Source: Homoserinimonas aerilata (GTDB lineage: Bacteria; Actinomycetota; Actinomycetes; Actinomycetales; Microbacteriaceae). From it: 64,000 bases of DNA. The stretch lies in the NCBI RefSeq assembly GCF_006716125.1, contig NZ_VFOM01000001.1, positions 1,302,001 to 1,366,000 on the forward strand, in the 5' to 3' direction. Below, in pieces: positions 33,639 through 43,626 of the stretch (within the stretch, counting starts at the first letter, position 1; each line of letters starts with the position of its first letter). The position numbers and the translations under genes were made by a program. The notes beneath the pieces are model-generated. The model was not told the origin of the DNA and searched no databases. It worked only from the letters and a program-made list of their open reading frames with translations.

Positions 33639-35125
33639 GGTGTGACCTTGGCGCCGTCGAGGCGGTATTCGGATGTCGCCAGGGCGTCGACGAAGGCGGC
33701 ATCGTGTGTGACCGCAATGGCGGCGCTGCCCTCGTCGAGCAGTTCGGCGAGCAGTGCGAGCAGTTCCTGCCAGGTGCGGGAATCCTGCCCGAAGGTCGGC
33801 TCGTCGAGCACGAGCACATCGGGCCGGGTGGCGAGCACTGTGGCGACGGAGAGTCGCCGCTTCTCGCCGCCCGACAGCGTGAAGGGGTTGGCATTGGCCA
33901 GCCTGTCGAGGCGCAGCCGCTGCAGCAGTTCGTCGACCCTGTTGGAGATGACGGATGCTTCGAGCTTCAGTGCGCGCGGCCCGACGGCGAGTTCCTCCCG
34001 CACTGTGCCGGCCAGGAACTGGTGCTCGGGGTCCTGGAACACGGTGCCGATGCGGGTGAGCAGTTGCCGGGACTTCCAGCGGATGGGGTGCGGCCCCGCG
34101 CCGGCGGCGAGCTCCTCAGCCGCGACGACGGCTCCGTCTGCCGGGGGCAGCAGCCCCGCGAGGGTGAGCCCCAGCGTCGACTTTCCGGCCCCATTGGGAC
34201 CCGTTATGGCGAGGGCCTCGCCGCGACGCAGCTCCAGTTCGAGGCCCGAGCGCAGCACGGTGCCGCCCGGGCGCGCGATCGCCAGCGACTCGGTACGGAG
34301 CAGATGTGCCGCAGAGAGCGAGGCGGGGGCCCGGCGAACCGGCTGCGCGGGCGGGTGACCCGGAACCCACACCCCCGCTGCGGAGAGCCGGACTCCCTCG
34401 TTCTCGAGCACCGCATCCGGAACGCCATCGGCGATCACACCACCGTCAGCACCCAGGATGACGACCCTGTCGACGAGCCGCCGCCACACCTCGACGCGGT
34501 GCTCGATGACGACGAGCGTGGTGCCGCTGCGGTCGAGCACGCGCGCCACCGCATCCCGCACCTCCGTCACACCCTCGGGGTCGAGGTTCGCGGTCGGCTC
34601 GTCGAGCAGCAGCATTCGGGGGCGCATCGCGAGCACGCCGGCGAGGGCGAGCCGCTGCTTCTGCCCGCCGGAGAGCTTCGATGTGGGGTGGTCGAGGGGC
34701 AGGTCGAGCCCGACGGCGTCGAGTGCCTCGCCGACCCTGCGCCAGGTCTCATCGCGGGGAATGCCGAGGTTCTCGCATCCGAATGCCACGTCGTCGCCGA
34801 CGCGGGCCAGCACGACCTGGGAGTCGGGGTCCTGCAGCACGAGCCCTGTCGTGCCCCGGCCGGCCTCCGGCTCGATGCCGTCGACCAGCAGGCTTCCGCA
34901 CCGCTCGCCCTCGTCGTCACCCCCGAGCACTCCGGCGAGCGCATGCATGAGCGTCGACTTGCCGGCTCCGGATGCCCCGAGCAGCAGCACGCGCTCCCCC
35001 GCCGCGATCTCCAGATCGACATCACTGACCGCCCAGCCTCGGCGACCGGCATGGCGCCACCCCCAGCCGCGGGCGCTGACCGTGGCGCCGACGGCCGGGT
35101 GCCGCGCATCGAAGGTGGGTGTGAT
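33635..35125 (-). CDS. ykoD: ECF transporter double ATP-binding protein (YkoD-like)
   Basis: Two ABC ATPase modules in one chain. Module 1: Walker A LLGASGAGKST (about 48-58), signature LSGGQKQRL, Walker B LLLDEPTANLD. Module 2: TGPNGAGKST, LSGGEKRRLS and LVLDEPTFGQD. The chain powers import with YkoE and YkoC. The start is odd: between the ecfS stop and Walker A there is no ATG, GTG or TTG in frame. GGTGGAGG at 35133-35140 is seven bases before an ATC at 35125, used here; CTG 35131 is too close to that site, and GTG 35209 has no ribosome site and would add a 28-residue arginine-rich extension overlapping ykoE. Confidence 0.85.
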   Translation of the reverse strand: MTPTFDARHPAVGATVSARGWGWRHAGRRGWAVSDVDLEIAAGERVLLLGASGAGKSTLMHALAGVLGGDDEGERCGSLLVDGIEPEAGRGTTGLVLQDPDSQVVLARVGDDVAFGCENLGIPRDETWRRVGEALDAVGLDLPLDHPTSKLSGGQKQRLALAGVLAMRPRMLLLDEPTANLDPEGVTEVRDAVARVLDRSGTTLVVIEHRVEVWRRLVDRVVILGADGGVIADGVPDAVLENEGVRLSAAGVWVPGHPPAQPVRRAPASLSAAHLLRTESLAIARPGGTVLRSGLELELRRGEALAITGPNGAGKSTLGLTLAGLLPPADGAVVAAEELAAGAGPHPIRWKSRQLLTRIGTVFQDPEHQFLAGTVREELAVGPRALKLEASVISNRVDELLQRLRLDRLANANPFTLSGGEKRRLSVATVLATRPDVLVLDEPTFGQDSRTWQELLALLAELLDEGSAAIAVTHDAAFVDALATSEYRLDGAKVTP

Positions 35126-35127
35126 GT

Positions 35128-35739
35128 TCAGGCCTCCACCGTCGCTTCCCTGCCCGCCGCGAAGCGGTTCAGCGCGCCTGTCTTTGCGAGGCCGCGCGCC
35201 GCGAGCCACGAGAGCAGGCCCGCGAGAACAGCGCCGGAGATGATCGAGGCGATCACGTACACGGTGGAGAACAGCGCGTCTGCGCCCGCGTACCAGAGCA
35301 CGAGGTCGTTGATGGCCATCGCGAGGCCGGCACCCATGCCCGCGAGCACGGCCACGTACACGCGCCAGTTGGCGTACAGGAAGATGGCGAACACGAGCTC
35401 GGCGCCGAGTCCCTGCACGATGCCGGAGACGAGCGTGAGCGGGCCCCACACATTGCCGATGAGAGCCGAGACGGTCGCCGCCAGAAGCTCGCCATACAGG
35501 GCTGCGCCCGGCTTGCGGATGACGAGGGCCGTGATGACGCCGGCGAAGAGCCACATACCGTAGGAGAGGGCCTGCAGCCCGGGCAGCGCCGCCTTCAGGG
35601 GGGCACTGAGCGGCTCGTAGGCGCTGTTCCAGACGACGAAGATCAGGCCGGCCGCGACGCCGATGACGCTGGCGACGACGATGTCGACGACACGCCAACG
35701 GTGATTGCGCTTGGGGGCGGTGAAAGCTGTGCTGCTCAT
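35128..35739 (-). CDS. ykoE: ECF transporter substrate-binding component (YkoE-like)
   Basis: The 203-residue protein has about five to six hydrophobic segments and matches the YkoE family: VVDIVVASVIGVAAGLIFVVWN, KAALPGLQALSYGMWL and GVITALVIRKPGAALYGELLAA. YkoE is the substrate-specific subunit for hydroxymethylpyrimidine or thiamine. ATG 35739 follows GAAAGAGA. A TPP riboswitch lies about 135 nt upstream. Its stop overlaps or abuts the ykoD-like start. Confidence 0.92.
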   Translation of the reverse strand: MSSTAFTAPKRNHRWRVVDIVVASVIGVAAGLIFVVWNSAYEPLSAPLKAALPGLQALSYGMWLFAGVITALVIRKPGAALYGELLAATVSALIGNVWGPLTLVSGIVQGLGAELVFAIFLYANWRVYVAVLAGMGAGLAMAINDLVLWYAGADALFSTVYVIASIISGAVLAGLLSWLAARGLAKTGALNRFAAGREATVEA

Positions 35740-35873
35740 GCTCTGTCTCTTTCGGATCTCATGGCGAAGACCTGGGCGGGCGGGCGCCCGTCACGCGAGC
35801 GCGATGAAGGGTGCGGGCTGCGCGCCGGGGCGCACACTCGCTGGCCTCTTTCAAGAAGGCAGAATGACATCCG

Positions 35874-35968
35874 ATATCCCTCCCTGCGCTGGCATGATCC
35901 AGATCAGGTTCGACGGTCGAAGCTTGGAGTAGCTTCCTCTCAGCCCGGCTCACCGGACTCCCGTGTAC
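35874..35968 (-). promoter_or_regulatory. TPP riboswitch (THI box) controlling ykoEDC-like operon
   Basis: On the minus strand the conserved THI-box blocks appear in order: ACACGGGAGTCCGG with GCCGGGCTGAGAGG, then TCGAACCTGATCTGGATCAT and GCCAGCGCAGGGA. The CTGAGA pyrimidine-binding and ACCTGAT pyrophosphate-binding parts are intact. It ends about 135 nt before ykoE; the region between can form GC-rich hairpins, so either termination or translation control is possible. High TPP should shut the operon off. Confidence 0.95.
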
Positions 35969-36038
35969 GACGCAACTCTACTCCATGAGCCGCACGCGAA
36001 CCCTATGCACGACGCCAGAAGAGGATGATACTGGCGGT

Positions 36039-36146
36039 ATGGAAACCGTGATGGTGACGATCATCGCCACATCCCTGAGCATCGGCTTCATCCTGGGCAT
36101 CGTGTCCGTGATCCAGCTCTCGCGCAACGCCGGCCACCACCGGTAG
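36039..36146 (+). CDS. candidate 35-residue single-pass membrane peptide
   Basis: ATG GAA ACC GTG begins an open frame of 35 codons ending in TAG. The peptide is METVMVTIIATS, then a hydrophobic stretch through SIGFILGIVSVIQL, and a short basic end (SRNAGHHR): one helix with a positive tail. AGAGG lies upstream at a somewhat long distance. It sits alone in the gap between the TPP leader and sufU. It might be noise, but composition is unlike random GC-rich sequence. Confidence 0.4.
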   Translation: METVMVTIIATSLSIGFILGIVSVIQLSRNAGHHR

Positions 36147-36159
36147 GGAGCCTCACCGC

Positions 36160-36184
36160 GCGGCCCGCGCAGCACGTGGGCCGC
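36160..36184. terminator. hairpin downstream of sufU
   Basis: GCGGCCC (36160-36166) pairs with GGGCCGC (36178-36184) around an 11-base loop, 14 bp beyond the sufU stop and after the small membrane frame. No T-run; a terminator role is inferred from location. Confidence 0.45.
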
Positions 36185-36198
36185 AGAACAGCCCTGCG

Positions 36199-37967
<1,769 letters not shown>

Positions 37968-38097
37968 CTAGAACCGTTCGCTGTGCTGCGACATTCCTTG
38001 CGTTTCAGCGGGCGTCTGCTGGCAGACTCGTGTCATCGACTTCACTCCCGCATCCTTCGACTGGTCGGCGCTGTTCTCGCGCGCCGAGCCCGTCGAC

Positions 38098-38757
38098 GTG
38101 CCCGTGCCGGTGCTGCTGGTCATCGTGGCCGTCGCTGTGGCGCTCAGCGTTCCGCGGGCTACGTGGCGGTGGTTCGGCCTGTTCACCACGCTCGTGCACG
38201 AGCTCGGCCACGCGGTGGCGGCGATCCTGACCGGGCGCGTCGTGCACGGCATCCGCATCCGTCGGAATCATTCGGGCGATGCGCTCAGCAGCGGGCGAGG
38301 TGCTCTCGGCACCATCGTCAGCGGCGTCATGGGCTACCCGGCGCCGGCGATCGTCGGCGCTGCGCAGCTGTGGAGTGTGGCCAACGGCTACACCGCCGTG
38401 GCGCTCTTCGCCGGCGGCGTCGCGCTCGTGCTGACCCTGCTGGTGATCCGCAACCTGTTCGGCTTTCTGGTGGTTCTGGCGTCGGCCGCAACGAGCGGCG
38501 CCCTGTGGTTCTTCGCGAGCCCCCAGGTGCAGAGCTACGCGCTGCTCGTGCTCGGTATCGCCCTGCTGATCGGCTCGGTGCGCGGGCTGCTCACAGTGAT
38601 CAGCGTGCACGTGTCACGACGCGAGCAACTGGGTACATCGGATGCTTACCTGCTCTTTCGCAGGACCGGCATCCCGTCGCCGCTGTGGCTGGCCCTGTTT
38701 GTGGGCGTAATCGGCGGCTGTGTTGTCTTCGCCGTGCCGTTATATCTGCCGGCGTAG
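38098..38757 (+). CDS. M50-type membrane zinc metallopeptidase-like protein
   Basis: At least 219 residues with about five to six membrane spans. The zinc motif HELGH (H34, E35, H38) lies in the second segment, as in M50 (site-2 protease) families and in the actinobacterial M50B-like group. The first in-frame start is GTG 38098, without a ribosome site. A convincing N-terminal extension with VIDFTPASFDWSALF is open upstream to about 38032 but begins at no standard codon. It stands alone, convergent with the HTH-nucleotidyltransferase gene. Confidence 0.72.
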   Translation: MPVPVLLVIVAVAVALSVPRATWRWFGLFTTLVHELGHAVAAILTGRVVHGIRIRRNHSGDALSSGRGALGTIVSGVMGYPAPAIVGAAQLWSVANGYTAVALFAGGVALVLTLLVIRNLFGFLVVLASAATSGALWFFASPQVQSYALLVLGIALLIGSVRGLLTVISVHVSRREQLGTSDAYLLFRRTGIPSPLWLALFVGVIGGCVVFAVPLYLPA

Positions 38758-38802
38758 CCTCGCAACTCAGGATGAGTGCTCTACCCTGTTCCCACCTGGT
38801 GA

Positions 38803-39393
38803 TCATGCTGCGGTCTCGCCGAGAGAAATCTCAACCAGAGGCCCGTCCTTGACTGCCGTCAGGAAGGCATCCGAGTGTCGTTCCCAGGCATCTCTGCTGA
38901 CCGCGCGGATGTTGACCTCACGCCCCAGAATCGCCGTGGCTTCTCCTGCTGTTTCGTAGATTCGCATGCGGTCAGCATTTCCTATGGCTACGACATCGAT
39001 GTCGTTGGGGTCGCTGCCCGTGACTCCCTGGTAGCGCGCCGCCCATGAGCCGAAGAGGTGGGCTTCCTCAATGCCGGGCACCCCGGCGAGGAGCGAGGGC
39101 AGCACGGCGAGCGGGCCGTATGCGTAGCGGATGACGGTGGCCATCGCCTCGAAGATCGGGTGCTCCGCATTGACGCTGAGGTAGCGATTGCGGCCGGAGG
39201 TGCGCTCCTTGATGAAGCCTGCTTCGACCAAGCGGTCGATGTCGCGGAGGATGGTGGGAAGACTCACCCTGGCCTCCCCTGCGAGTTCTGTCGCGCGGTA
39301 TTCACGAGACGGATGCAGGTAGAGGGCGGCGAGCATCCGCCCCTGCGTATCCGAGCGCAGGATTGGCGTAAGCGTGGGCACTCTTGGTTTCAT
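38803..39393 (-). CDS. winged-helix plus minimal-nucleotidyltransferase protein
   Basis: The 196-residue protein has two parts. Residues about 10-72 are a winged helix: SREYRATELAGEARVSLPTI and DIDRLVEAGFIKERTSGRN. Residues about 105-180 carry the Pol-beta type motif HLFGSWAARY with NDIDVV (D131, D133), so metal-dependent nucleotidyl transfer is possible. I prefer ATG 39393 since the earlier ATG (39405) overlaps a good -10 (TATGAT, 39401-39406) and the later start then sits seven bases after it, a leaderless design. A palindromic operator covers the promoter, so autoregulation is likely. No HEPN or other toxin partner is adjacent. Confidence 0.78.
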   Translation of the reverse strand: MKPRVPTLTPILRSDTQGRMLAALYLHPSREYRATELAGEARVSLPTILRDIDRLVEAGFIKERTSGRNRYLSVNAEHPIFEAMATVIRYAYGPLAVLPSLLAGVPGIEEAHLFGSWAARYQGVTGSDPNDIDVVAIGNADRMRIYETAGEATAILGREVNIRAVSRDAWERHSDAFLTAVKDGPLVEISLGETAA

Positions 39394-39416
39394 AAAACCA
39401 ATCATAAATTTGGTTT
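39384..39416. promoter_or_regulatory. three-half-site operator and promoter of the HTH-nucleotidyltransferase gene
   Basis: TTGGTTT (39384-39390), AAACCAA (39395-39401) and TTGGTTT (39410-39416) form two overlapping inverted repeats with 4- and 8-base spacers. On the minus strand CTGACT and TATGAT, 16 bases apart, make a promoter whose -10 lies between the half-sites. The region is markedly A/T-rich against its surroundings. Confidence 0.7.
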
Positions 39417-39424
39417 ATTGAAAG

Positions 39425-39871
39425 TCAGGTGTTTTCGTCACCACTGTTTTTCGATGATTCTGCGGCGCGGTGGCCGAAGGTGCCGTCGGTGACCGTCTTC
39501 CACGACGCGGTGATGATGCCCTCCAGCACGGCGAGGTCAACCTCGGAGAGCCGCTTGATGTAGAGGCAGCCGACACCGGTGCTGTGCGGGCCGAGCCGGC
39601 CGAGCGCATCGGCGTGGGCACCCACCCCGTCGGGCAGGTAGATCGTTGTTGCCGCCTTGCGCGGCGAGAACCCGGCGGCGGGCGCGTCGCCCTCACGACC
39701 GCTCGCGTACCTGTAGTGGTACTGGCCGAAGCCCACGATCGTGGGGCCCCACAGCCCCGGGGCGATGCCTGTGATGCGCTCGATCAGGTCGATCATGATG
39801 CGCGCATCCTCTCGACGGATGTCGCTCGGAACCCGGTCGATGAATGCGGTGACGTCGTCGCGGTCTGTCAT
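39425..39871 (-). CDS. DUF1801 protein
   Basis: The 148 residues follow the DUF1801 pattern: DVTAFIDRVPSDIRREDARI, MIDLIERITGIAPGLWGPTI, VGFGQYHYRYASGREGD and KAATTIYLPDG. Small proteins of this fold, related to YdhG, have no firm function. It lies 46 bp downstream of the Snf2 helicase on the same strand, so co-transcription is possible. Confidence 0.9.
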   Translation of the reverse strand: MTDRDDVTAFIDRVPSDIRREDARIMIDLIERITGIAPGLWGPTIVGFGQYHYRYASGREGDAPAAGFSPRKAATTIYLPDGVGAHADALGRLGPHSTGVGCLYIKRLSEVDLAVLEGIITASWKTVTDGTFGHRAAESSKNSGDENT

Positions 39872-39917
39872 GCCTCCATGATCCCTCGTGCGAACAGAAC
39901 TGCCAATGGGTTTGCGT

Positions 39918-42900
39918 TCAGCCGAGCAGTTCTCGTAGCTCTTCTGCAGTGAGCGCCGAACCGAACAGCTGCTCGTCGTCGATTACCGCGTCGAACAGTG
40001 CCGCCTTGCGCCGGCCGAGCGCCATGACCTTCTCCTCTATCGTGTCGGCAGCGATCATCCGGTAGACCATGACGTTGCGGTGCTGCCCGATGCGATGCGT
40101 GCGGTCGATGGCCTGATCTTCGGCGGCGGGGTTCCACCACGGGTCGAGCAGGAACACGTAGTCGGCCTCGGTGAGGTTGAGCCCGAAGCCGCCAGCCTTC
40201 AGACTGATCAGGAACACGGGCGCTTCCCCCTCCTTGAACGCGCTGATGACGGCCTGCCGGTCACGGGTACTGCCGTCGAGGTACTGATAGCGGATGCCCG
40301 CCGCGTCGAGGCGTTCGGCCGCCTTGCGCAGATAGCCGGTGAACTGGCTGAAGACGAGCGCCCTGTGCCCCTCCGCAACGACGTCGTCGAGCTGTTCGAA
40401 CAGCGCGTCGAGTTTGCTCGACGGCACCCCGCCGTTCGCGGGGTCGATGAGGGAGGCATCGAGTGCGAGCATCCGCAGCAGCGTCAACGACCGGAACACG
40501 ATCATGCGATTGCGGTCGAGGTCGTCGAGCAGCCCGAACAGTTTGCGGCGCTCGCGCGTGAGATACAGCTCGTAGACCTCGCGATGCTCCGGCGCGAGCT
40601 CCACGACGATGGTCTGCTCCTGCTTCTCCGGCAGGTCCGCGGCGACAGCCTGCTTGGTGCGGCGCAGCATGAATGGGCGGATGCGTCGCCGCAGTTTGGC
40701 GAGGCGCTCGGCGCGCATGCCCTCCGCCACAGCAGGTGCGTTGCCTGCTCCGACGCCCGTGCTGATGCCGGCGGCCGGGCGCTCGATCGGGCGAACATAG
40801 TCTTCGGCGAATCGGCGCGGGGAGGCGAACAGGCCCGGTGCGACGATCGCGAACAGGGCGTGCAGCTCGGTGAGTGAGTTCTCCATGGGCGTGCCGCTGA
40901 GGGCGAGCGTGAACCGCACCTGCAGGTCTCGGGCACATTCGTGGATGCGTGACATGCGGTTCTTCACGAACTGGGCCTCATCGAGCACAAGCCCCGACCA
41001 TCCGGTGCTCGTGGCTACCGCCTGATAGGCATCGAAGTCGAGACGCAGCAGCGCGTAGCTGGTCACGACGATGTGGGCCCCCGCCGCGACATCCGCGATG
41101 CGCAGCCCGCCCGCAGCCTCCGTCGAGGTCACGTGACGCACCGTGAGGCCCGGCGTGAATCTGGCCGCCTCGGCCACCCAGCCGGGGGCGACGGAAGTGG
41201 GGGCGACGACAAGGAACGGCGCCGTCGCATCCGTGTCGTGGGCGTGCTGCATGAGCGCGAGCGCCTGCACCGTCTTGCCGAGCCCCATGTCGTCGGCGAG
41301 CACGCCGCCGAGCCGGTGCCGCCAGAGGTGGGCGAGCCAGGAGAAACCTTCGGCCTGGTAGGGCCGCAACTCCGCGGTGAGACTGGGCGGCGGGTCGACC
41401 GGCCGCGGGCCGTCTCCGGCCGCATCCGCGAGCAGTTCACGCCATTCGAGTGCTGGCTCGGCCTCATCGGCGAGATCCTCGAAGTCGGCCCACAGGCTCG
41501 TCTGGTGCCGGCCGATGACGGGCACGGTGTCCCATTCGGCGAGCTCGGCGGCCTCGGCGATGAGATCGGCGAGCGGCGCGAAGAGCGGATGCTGCAGCGA
41601 AAGGTGCGTGCCGTCGACGAGCAGCAGCCGGCGCTTACCCGCGGCGAGCGCCTTGAACAGCGGTGTGAACGGTATCGTGCGGTCGTCGACGGTAACCGTG
41701 ACGCCGAGGTCGAACCAGTCGACCTTCTCACTCGGCACGGCCGAGACGGAGAGTTTGGGTGTTCCGGTGAGCTCGCGGTAGTCGGCTTTCACGCCGGCGA
41801 TGACCACATCCACGCCGGGCAGCCGTTTCAGCGCGGACAGCTCGCGTGTGGCGAATTCTGCGGCGTCGATGCCTCGGAGGGTCACGGGCGAGGGCAGGCC
41901 CCCATTCACATTCAGCCGGGCGTCGGGCATCCACTCGTCGGGCAGGATGCCTGCGGGGATCACCTCGGCGAGCGTGGGAGGGGTGCCGCGGCGCTGCGAT
42001 GTCCAGTGCCACTCCAGATCGAGTACATGGCGGGGGCGGTGGGTTGCCGTGAGCACGAGCCGCGGTGGTGCGGGCGGCGGGATCTTCACGGTGCTGTCGC
42101 CACTGCGCACCGCAGTGCGGTCGAGCAGTTCGGGCAGGAAGCTGCCGGTGAACTCGTCGACGCCGTCGGCGGGCACGTCGATCCCGTCTCCGATGCGGCC
42201 GCGACCGCCGAGCAGCTGGAGCTGTTCCGGGGTGAACCGGCCTGGTGCGCCGGTCTCGCTGGTCGTGGGGGCCGGTGCGATCACGATCGTGCGCGGCTTA
42301 CCGTCGTCGAAGGCGTAGACGCCGTGGGCACCGATCGCACGAGCATGCTGGATGTCGTGATCGCGACCATCGATGAGCAGTTGGGGTTCGACACGGATGC
42401 CGCCCGCAGTATCCCTGCGCATGTCAAGCACCGGCTCGGCGGCCTGGGCGACGCGCACCTCGGTGCCGCTGGCCCCGACGACGAGGATGCCGAGGCTGCG
42501 CGCCTGCTCGAGCAGCGCCCACAGCACGGGGTTCGTGTAGTCGTCGAGCATCACCCAGTCGGCGTCGCGGCCCGTGCCGAGCAGGTCGGCCGCCCTGTAC
42601 AGCGCCGCGAACTGGCTGAACCAGCGCTGCTGCTCCGGGTCCAGATTCTGTCGGTTGAGTTGGTGCGGCAGATTCGTCCAACTGAGGTTGCCGCGCGACC
42701 AGCCGCGCGCGGTGCGGGCAACGGGCCTCGCGCCGAGCCTGCATGCCGCCGATGGCTCGTCCGTGCGCCCGACGGCGCGCGTGACGGGGCCGTTCCACCG
42801 GTGGGTGGTGCGCGGGATCAGTTCTCGCAGCTCGAGTTGAAGAGCCAACTGTGTGTATGGCGTGGGCGTCGCATCCGGCACCGTCGTCAGATAGTCGCCG

Positions 42901-42992
42901 AGGGTTTCGCGCCACCGGGCGGTGTCGCCTGCAGTGCTGCCGTCTGCGCCCTCGCCCCGGCCTGATGACGGGTCGGGTTCGGTGCGGGCCAT
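39918..42992 (-). CDS. Snf2/Swi2-family DNA translocase (helicase-like ATPase)
   Basis: The 1024-residue protein carries all core motifs: I, DDMGLGKT near residue 567; II, DEAQ near 669; III, LSGTPMEN; V, SQFTGYLRKAAERL with LDGSTRDRQ; VI, THRIGQ near 980, with Snf2-specific FLLDPWWNPAAEDQA. An N-terminal half of about 480 residues with repeated beta-type blocks is family-typical but unassigned. No nuclease or methyltransferase domain is present. Proteins of this group remodel protein-DNA complexes or recycle RNA polymerase (HepA/RapA). ATG 42992 has a weak site. Confidence 0.9.
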   Translation of the reverse strand: MARTEPDPSSGRGEGADGSTAGDTARWRETLGDYLTTVPDATPTPYTQLALQLELRELIPRTTHRWNGPVTRAVGRTDEPSAACRLGARPVARTARGWSRGNLSWTNLPHQLNRQNLDPEQQRWFSQFAALYRAADLLGTGRDADWVMLDDYTNPVLWALLEQARSLGILVVGASGTEVRVAQAAEPVLDMRRDTAGGIRVEPQLLIDGRDHDIQHARAIGAHGVYAFDDGKPRTIVIAPAPTTSETGAPGRFTPEQLQLLGGRGRIGDGIDVPADGVDEFTGSFLPELLDRTAVRSGDSTVKIPPPAPPRLVLTATHRPRHVLDLEWHWTSQRRGTPPTLAEVIPAGILPDEWMPDARLNVNGGLPSPVTLRGIDAAEFATRELSALKRLPGVDVVIAGVKADYRELTGTPKLSVSAVPSEKVDWFDLGVTVTVDDRTIPFTPLFKALAAGKRRLLLVDGTHLSLQHPLFAPLADLIAEAAELAEWDTVPVIGRHQTSLWADFEDLADEAEPALEWRELLADAAGDGPRPVDPPPSLTAELRPYQAEGFSWLAHLWRHRLGGVLADDMGLGKTVQALALMQHAHDTDATAPFLVVAPTSVAPGWVAEAARFTPGLTVRHVTSTEAAGGLRIADVAAGAHIVVTSYALLRLDFDAYQAVATSTGWSGLVLDEAQFVKNRMSRIHECARDLQVRFTLALSGTPMENSLTELHALFAIVAPGLFASPRRFAEDYVRPIERPAAGISTGVGAGNAPAVAEGMRAERLAKLRRRIRPFMLRRTKQAVAADLPEKQEQTIVVELAPEHREVYELYLTRERRKLFGLLDDLDRNRMIVFRSLTLLRMLALDASLIDPANGGVPSSKLDALFEQLDDVVAEGHRALVFSQFTGYLRKAAERLDAAGIRYQYLDGSTRDRQAVISAFKEGEAPVFLISLKAGGFGLNLTEADYVFLLDPWWNPAAEDQAIDRTHRIGQHRNVMVYRMIAADTIEEKVMALGRRKAALFDAVIDDEQLFGSALTAEELRELLG

Positions 42993-43125
42993 CCAGCAAG
43001 TGTGCCACCGGCCGCCGACACCGCTTCGCCGTGGATGGTGTGAGCCGCACCCTCCGGCTTCGCCGGCTGCAAGACTGTCGTGTGGCCGACCTCACGTTTC
43101 GGGTCTCCCCCTCGTCTACCTGGTG

Positions 43126-43626
43126 ATGAACATGAAACAGCCTTTCGAACGGGTCGTGCACGAGCACGCAGCGACCGTGCTGCGCGTGTGCCGCGCCGTA
43201 CTCGGCCCCCACACGGATGCGGACGACGCGTGGTCGGAGACATTCCTGGCCGCGCTGCGCGCCTACCCGCAGTTGCCGGATGACGCCAACATGGAGGCCT
43301 GGCTGGTCACGATCGCGCACCGCAAGGCGATCGATGTGACGCGCGAGCGGCAACGCCGAGCGGTGCCGGTCGCCGAGGTCCCGGAGCGAGCCACGCCCCT
43401 GCCCGAGGCAGACCATGAGCTGTGGGATGCGGTGGGCCACCTCCCCGACAAACAGCGCAAGACGATCGCGTACCACTACCTGGGCGGGCTGCCCTTCGCG
43501 CAGGTCGCCGAGATCCTCGGTGGCACGAATGCGGCGGCCAGGCGGGCCGCATCCGATGGCATCGCCACACTGCGGCGGCACTACCGCACCGACTCTTCCC
43601 TGAACACGACAGGAGATCCACGATGA
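43126..43626 (+). CDS. ECF-type RNA polymerase sigma factor
   Basis: About 166 residues with sigma region 2 (FERVVHEHAATVLRVCRAVL, then DADDAWSETFLAALRA) and region 4 (HLPDKQRKTIAYHYLGGLPF, then VAEILGGTNAAARRAASD), without regions 1 and 3: an ECF layout. The start may be ATG 43126 or 43132. Its TGA overlaps the ogt ATG, so both proteins are made from one message. No anti-sigma gene is adjacent; control of this factor is therefore unclear. It could direct an alkylation stress response including ogt. Confidence 0.85.
   Translation: MNMKQPFERVVHEHAATVLRVCRAVLGPHTDADDAWSETFLAALRAYPQLPDDANMEAWLVTIAHRKAIDVTRERQRRAVPVAEVPERATPLPEADHELWDAVGHLPDKQRKTIAYHYLGGLPFAQVAEILGGTNAAARRAASDGIATLRRHYRTDSSLNTTGDPR

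Noticed and set aside
39918..42992. Snf2 protein as part of a DISARM- or dpd-type defence system
   Set aside because: No methyltransferase, nuclease or phospholipase gene is adjacent; a housekeeping translocase is more likely.
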